Both the position numbers and the translations under genes were made by a program. A stretch of DNA of 64,000 bases from the NCBI GenBank assembly GCA_010645155.1, contig CM021321.1:7968390-8032389 (forward strand), in the 5' to 3' direction. Positions 59,801-64,000 of this stretch are shown here, in pieces; position 1 is the first letter of the stretch; the number at the start of each line of letters is the position of its first letter. The DNA comes from Tigriopus japonicus. Its lineage: Eukaryota; Arthropoda; Copepoda; Harpacticoida; Harpacticidae. The notes beneath the pieces were generated by a model. That model had not been told where the DNA came from and ran no database searches. It was given only the letters and a program-made list of their open reading frames with translations.

Positions 59801-60870
59801 GCGGTCAGTTCTGAGGTCAATGGATCTTTTAAAGGGACCAGCCCTTCAAAGGTGGTAGTTGTTCCATTTTTATGTTGACTGGGAACTCCCTAAATACCAT
59901 TGGAAACTTCTCCGGGTTTCCCATCGTCAGTTCCCGCCCACTTCCGTGACTTGATCAGACACAACTTCCTGTGATCCTCGCAACTTTTATTCACGTAATT
60001 GACATGAGATTTAAAAAACTTTTTCCCGGTTCCCCTCTGTACTCAAACAAGCATTTGTTGTACACAAACCATGATCTACGTTCAGTACCAACCCTTAGTT
60101 TTGGGTTTCTTCCGAGGAAATGAAGGTCATATTGACCTGGACATTCTTGCCAAGGCAAAAAAGAACAGTTCCAAAAAACCTTTGAATTCACCAACCCCTG
60201 GGTTCCATTTTGGTGTTCAGTAACCTCGAAACTGTTTGTGAATGTTGTACCCTACATTTCTGGCGTTTCGGTCGATAGAGTTTTCATTTTCCTAATGGAA
60301 GTCGCTACTTACATTACGCATTGACTGGACGCGGACCAAGGCAAAGAGCGAACAAACCAACCAAAGAGAGGGAGTACTAGAGACTCAGAAGCAGGAACGA
60401 GTGCATTCAACGGAGTCTGCTCTTGCTCATGAACCACGTTTACTACCGTACGTACTACGTTTAGAGCAGCCCCTCTGAGATAGGAACTTTTGCCGAAGGG
60501 TGGAAAGATGGTCCAGAAAAGAATACACTTTCCGCAAGAAAAATGAAAGTTGCACTTTCACATGTTCTAATATCCAGGGTTTCTTCTCCAGATTCACGGC
60601 ATTGATATGAGTATGAGTGGAGGTGCTCCGCCTCATTCCTACCACTCTCACGTGTACCAAGATGGTCGATCCTCGGATTTCCATGGCCCTACCGACCTTT
60701 CCTACCTACCACCAGCTACAACAACCACTTCGTTTCCCTCGGGATTCATGCCTGAAGATCCCATGGGCTCGAGGTCAATGCCGATGAGTGAGCATTCAGT
60801 GGAATCGACGACCAATTATACCTTGACATCCTTGGATTCGACAACCAGTCCTGTGGGAAGTGAATCCTAA
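44837..60870 (+). CDS. ISL1: Islet LIM-homeodomain transcription factor (six exons, 499 aa)
   Basis: Ortholog of vertebrate ISL1/ISL2 and fly tailup, a regulator of motor-neuron and heart development. Exons: 44837-44873, 45699-45900, 48159-48601, 50748-51070, 54629-54844, 60592-60870; every join is GT-AG and keeps frame (phases 1, 2, 1, 0, 0). LIM1 starts [15 protein letters not shown] (from residue 24), LIM2 starts [18 protein letters not shown] (from 86). An acidic linker ([10 protein letters not shown]) precedes the homeodomain at about 269-328, with Islet-type helices [20 protein letters not shown] and [21 protein letters not shown] to APWKSLYDF (347-386) matches the LIM-binding region of ISL1 that contacts LHX3/LHX4. 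The tail is rich in Ser, Pro and His. The final LIM2 zinc ligand is Cys139 where vertebrate ISL1 has Asp. The symbol follows the vertebrate name. The first exon, encoding 12 residues, is the least certain part. Confidence 0.95.
45901..48158. other. Islet intron 2
   Basis: 2.26 kb. It contains a short ACT trinucleotide microsatellite at about 46257-46314. No transposon or other gene was recognised. Open frames here lack domains. Confidence 0.6.
46257..46314. repeat. Interrupted (ACT)n microsatellite
   Basis: Two blocks of ACT/TAC trinucleotides separated by about 20 bases inside Islet intron 2. Confidence 0.8.
48602..50747. other. Islet intron 3
   Basis: 2.15 kb with no recognised repeat or gene. 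Base composition is more balanced than in the left half of the window. Confidence 0.6.
51071..54628. other. Islet intron 4
   Basis: 3.56 kb. A short GAAA run lies at 52022-52036. The longest frames (52045-52422 plus, 52129-52578 minus) overlap each other on opposite strands and show no known domain. No transposon ends were found. Confidence 0.6.
54845..60591. other. Islet intron 5
   Basis: 5.75 kb, the largest intron, separating the exon with the LIM-binding region from the last coding exon. It holds one hAT-like MITE near 55.3-55.5 kb. Everything else is unassigned; enhancers are expected in such introns but cannot be read from one sequence. Confidence 0.6.
55312..55533. mobile_element. hAT-like MITE in Islet intron 5
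   Basis: The left part CGGGTCGGCAACC pairs with the reverse complement of the right end, CAGGGGTCGGCAAC, a terminus widespread among hAT elements. The 222 bp interior is rich in GGGCCC words. No matching 8-bp flanks were found, and the left edge seems eroded. Confidence 0.6.
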
Positions 60871-63800
60871 GTCCGGATTTTGGACCCTCTCATTACCCTT
60901 GTGTACTAAACATCGAGCTCTTGTCACGAGTGTGCGTGCATTGCATCCTTGTGATATTGGATGTCTTTCAAATCTTACGTGTATAATTGTCGACCCCAAT
61001 CCTCTCTATGACACTGTTGTTGATTATGTTTTTTATTAGTCTGAAGCACATTACTCGTAAACAGCCACTTAAAACTCGTTCACTTGCCATGCCCACAAAC
61101 CCGGATACGAAAATATAATTTTGAGCACTAAAACTGAGTGTGTCACGTGTTTTTTTGGAGGAGAGGTCATTTGGTAAAAGCCACCAGAACACTTTGAGAT
61201 TCATTTTAAATTTGTGATAAACCCTCTTAGTTTAAGTGCTTGTCATTAATAAATTATTTGCCATCATATTTAATGCACAACGAGTTCACGGCGATTCCTT
61301 TGAAGCATTACAAGTGCTCAAAAGAGCCAACATTAAAAGGGATGGGTAAAAAAAAGCGATCTCGACACCAACACTTCAGGAAGCATTAATCGGGTTCTAT
61401 TGCTGACTCAAAAGCACCATTTTCTACCAGCTACATAGTATTGCTATTTTCAATTGAACCATTTACGGGATGGTCCTGAAGTCGTATAACAGATACGAAA
61501 TTAATGACTTACATCAAGATATCTTGTTTAACAAATGTTGGACGACAATTATCTCAAACTTTTGTTTGGTCTCTGAAAAAAGTCAACAGACCACTTTTAC
61601 TGAGCTACACCTACGTTCATCGTTTTATAATTTTAACTATTCAGGTCCATGTCAATGTTTCTGTTCTTTCTATTAAACATACTCAAGTATTTAAAAAATT
61701 TACCCTTTTCATATTACTTACTTCGTCAGCAAAAGAGGAAATGAATTTGTGACACTTATTGTTGCTGACCACTTACCCTTTCAAAATTTCTAACAAAAGC
61801 ACAATTTAGCTTGTCACTCTTCAACGAATCCTATGTAGCTGATTCAAAGGTCAAGCAAAGTTCGTGAGAGAAATGAGTCCAAAGACATTAGAGACATTTG
61901 CCTGAAAATGACTGAACCGAAAGCAAAAAAAAAGCTCTTAATCCATTTACTTGTGCACTACAGCATCCTCTTTCCCAAATCTAAAGGAGCGAACAAACAA
62001 CATCCGACTTTTATACTTAGAGGTTCCTTCAACCGGAAGTGGTTCCAACATTTTTCTATTCATTACATTCCCTGAAAGCATGGCAGAAGTGCATTTCTAA
62101 AGTTTAAAGGTACCCTAGAAACGCTGTTTCTTTCCTCCTCGAAAAATGACACATCAGGGTGAGATGAGTACGACTCTTTTACAATCGCCCGACACAAAGA
62201 ACCGTTAGATGACGTCGATTTCCTTCCCGATTCATTGCTGAGGAATTGCCCACCTCGATTCTGGAGCAAAGTGCTTTCGATGGCAAAGTAAGGGTGACAT
62301 TACTGTACCAATACGAATGAATTCGTCTCTTTAGTCGATGAAGTGCTCTAAATATGGCACGAGATCTCGAGCCAGAAGTGGAAGACGATAAGAATCAATT
62401 CCCGACCAGATGGAACTGTGGAGATAACTGAGGACACAGACAACATCACGCTAATTGCCAATGAAGCCAGTTATGGCCTTAGGCTGGTTCGACACGAGTC
62501 TCCAAGAAATGTTGTCTCAAGTTTTGAGGGGTCTTCATCATTTTGTGAGCGAACTCAGCCATCCGAACAATTGAGTTCCGGACTTTGAGAAATTCAACCG
62601 TTTTTGAATGAGTCCATCAGGGATAGCGTAATGGACGTCTCTTTCTCACTTATCCGTTGGCCGATGGGTAATGAACCATATGGTTTTGACAGAGTGTTTA
62701 TTTATTTTCTCTATCCAGCCTTATCCACACAAAGTCACCGTGGTCCACTTGGAGCACTTTCAAATATTCAGGATGCTCTTTCGACACCATGGCTCCAATT
62801 CAACGTGGAGCCGGATTAAAAGCGTGTTTTTGTTCCAATGGCGTGGATCAAAATCTGGCTAGTGTTGGATTTTATTATGCATTCGGGTCTCATTTTACAC
62901 TAATCCGACGAAAGGATTGGAAGCAAAGAACTCGCATTGATTCATTCCACTAGCGTCTATCATGTGTATCAACACAAAAAAGGGAACATGACAGCAGATC
63001 GAAGTGACATCCAATTCCATTTCTGGCCTCTTGGATGTCGAATGACATTTTGCAGTCCACATTTAGACTTCTACAGTTTACTTTTCCTGTCTCAAGTGCA
63101 TTCAAGACGTATCTGGGACGGTTTAAATGGCTCCAAAGTTGAGAACCATCGATAGCTTTAAACTTGGATATGTCACAGCTCCGTTGTATTTACGTACACA
63201 GAAACCGAGCGAGAGCTCTCGTTGGGGAGAACAACGAGTACTTGATAGAGCCATCATGAATGTTTCATTGCCCAGGGATTAGAGGGCTAGTTAATTTCAT
63301 TACACATCTATCGCCTTCACAGCTGGCTGCTTTGCACACGAACGAGAGGGTCGAACCATCCAGAATCACCGATAGGCTCCCCTAATGGCAGATATGAAAC
63401 CTACCATTGAGTTTGACACATTTCCATTGTACATCTGCTGGGTCTTTTGTAGCGAAATGGATCCTTTGGAGTGCGATGGGGCCGGTTATCTGACCTCACG
63501 TCGATATCTATGAATGGCTGGTGCCAGCCAAAAATGGCAGTATGACTGAACATCTATCCAGAGAGAAATGGAGAGCGCAGGAACTCAGAAGTCTGAATCT
63601 GACATATGGGTTGCAGAACATCATGTCTCAAGTAGGATATGGAGCTATTTCGCCTCGACTTGGACCCTCTCGTTGGTTCCTTCCAAAAAGGACAACGCCT
63701 CTATGAGGAAATTATGGTATTCTCGCCCTCGACACTAAGGAAGATGTTGTTTGGCAACTAATCTCAATTTGACTAGTTTGAATGGAATGACTGTTATGCA

Positions 63801-64000
63801 TATGAGTATAGTCTATTAAAATCGTTTTCTGACTCCTCAATGATGAACGTCTCAGACACATGTGTTTTGTTGGTAAATCATTATTTTGATTAGATCTATA
63901 ATTAGGGTCTGTCTCCATTTGTGAGGCATTTACTAAGGATAAATCAATGTCGTTTTGAATTGAATCAAGTTACATTTGGGACTTTGAGGCCTTGGTTTTG
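60871..64000. other. 3' flank of Islet, no gene recognised
   Basis: Starts with the probable Islet 3' UTR. The remainder has only short frames without domains and no paired repeats. Composition is similar to the Islet introns, so it may belong to the same regulatory landscape. Confidence 0.5.
61250..61255 (+). terminator. Candidate Islet polyadenylation signal
   Basis: AATAAA about 380 bp after the Islet stop codon, in an AT-rich context. It is a canonical signal at a plausible distance; use is unproven. Confidence 0.4.

Noticed and set aside
1..64000. CRISPR arrays, rRNA genes, complete viral genes or an intact transposase
   Set aside because: None was seen; the genes present are spliced animal genes and all transposon frames found are fragments.

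Overview
The window is nuclear DNA of an animal, most likely an arthropod and possibly a small crustacean such as a copepod. The evidence is spliced genes with many very short introns (53-87 bp), an Islet LIM-homeobox gene, a local family of long C2H2 zinc-finger genes, decayed LINE and mariner fragments, tRNA-derived SINE heads and many non-autonomous DNA transposons. The taxon is inference. A 250-base run of N lies at 10787-11036.

Layout. 1-3.4 kb: mostly non-coding, with a decayed mariner-type transposase. 3.5-5.2 kb: a zinc-finger gene (ZF1, minus strand). 5.3-14 kb: transposon-rich ground with a dead zinc-finger relic, LINE fragments, a probable LTR-element 5' end, a SINE head and four hAT-like elements. 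16.3-19.5 kb: a complete seven-exon adenosine deaminase gene, convergent with a small one-pass membrane protein gene (19.65-19.94 kb). 20-26.2 kb: eight hAT-like insertions, several stacked inside one another. 26.26-26.52 kb: a small coiled-coil protein gene. 27.2-28.4 kb: a two-exon GT11 alpha-1,2-fucosyltransferase. 30.7-40.1 kb: four tandem minus-strand zinc-finger genes (ZF2-ZF5). 44.8-60.9 kb: a six-exon Islet gene on the plus strand with large introns nearly free of insertions. 61-64 kb: no gene recognised.

Two observations stand out. First, ZF1-ZF5 share a conserved N-terminal domain of about 110 residues that I do not recognise as ZAD, KRAB, BTB or SCAN, and all five carry a 63-68 bp phase-2 intron at exactly the same place, between the last TGEKPxK linker and the first cysteine of the final finger. 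This looks like a lineage-specific zinc-finger gene family. Second, thirteen non-autonomous elements have short inverted termini and 8-bp target-site duplications (seven exact, the others 6 or 7 of 8), the hallmark of hAT transposons. Most are filled with degenerate copies of one short word that differs by family. Two nested stacks can be ordered in time from their duplications.

The genes do not form a pathway. Adenosine deaminase is a purine-salvage enzyme, the fucosyltransferase a Golgi glycan enzyme, Islet a developmental regulator, and the zinc-finger proteins are presumed DNA-binding regulators of unknown target. Exon joins were worked out by hand from splice sites and frame; no alignment or database search was run.
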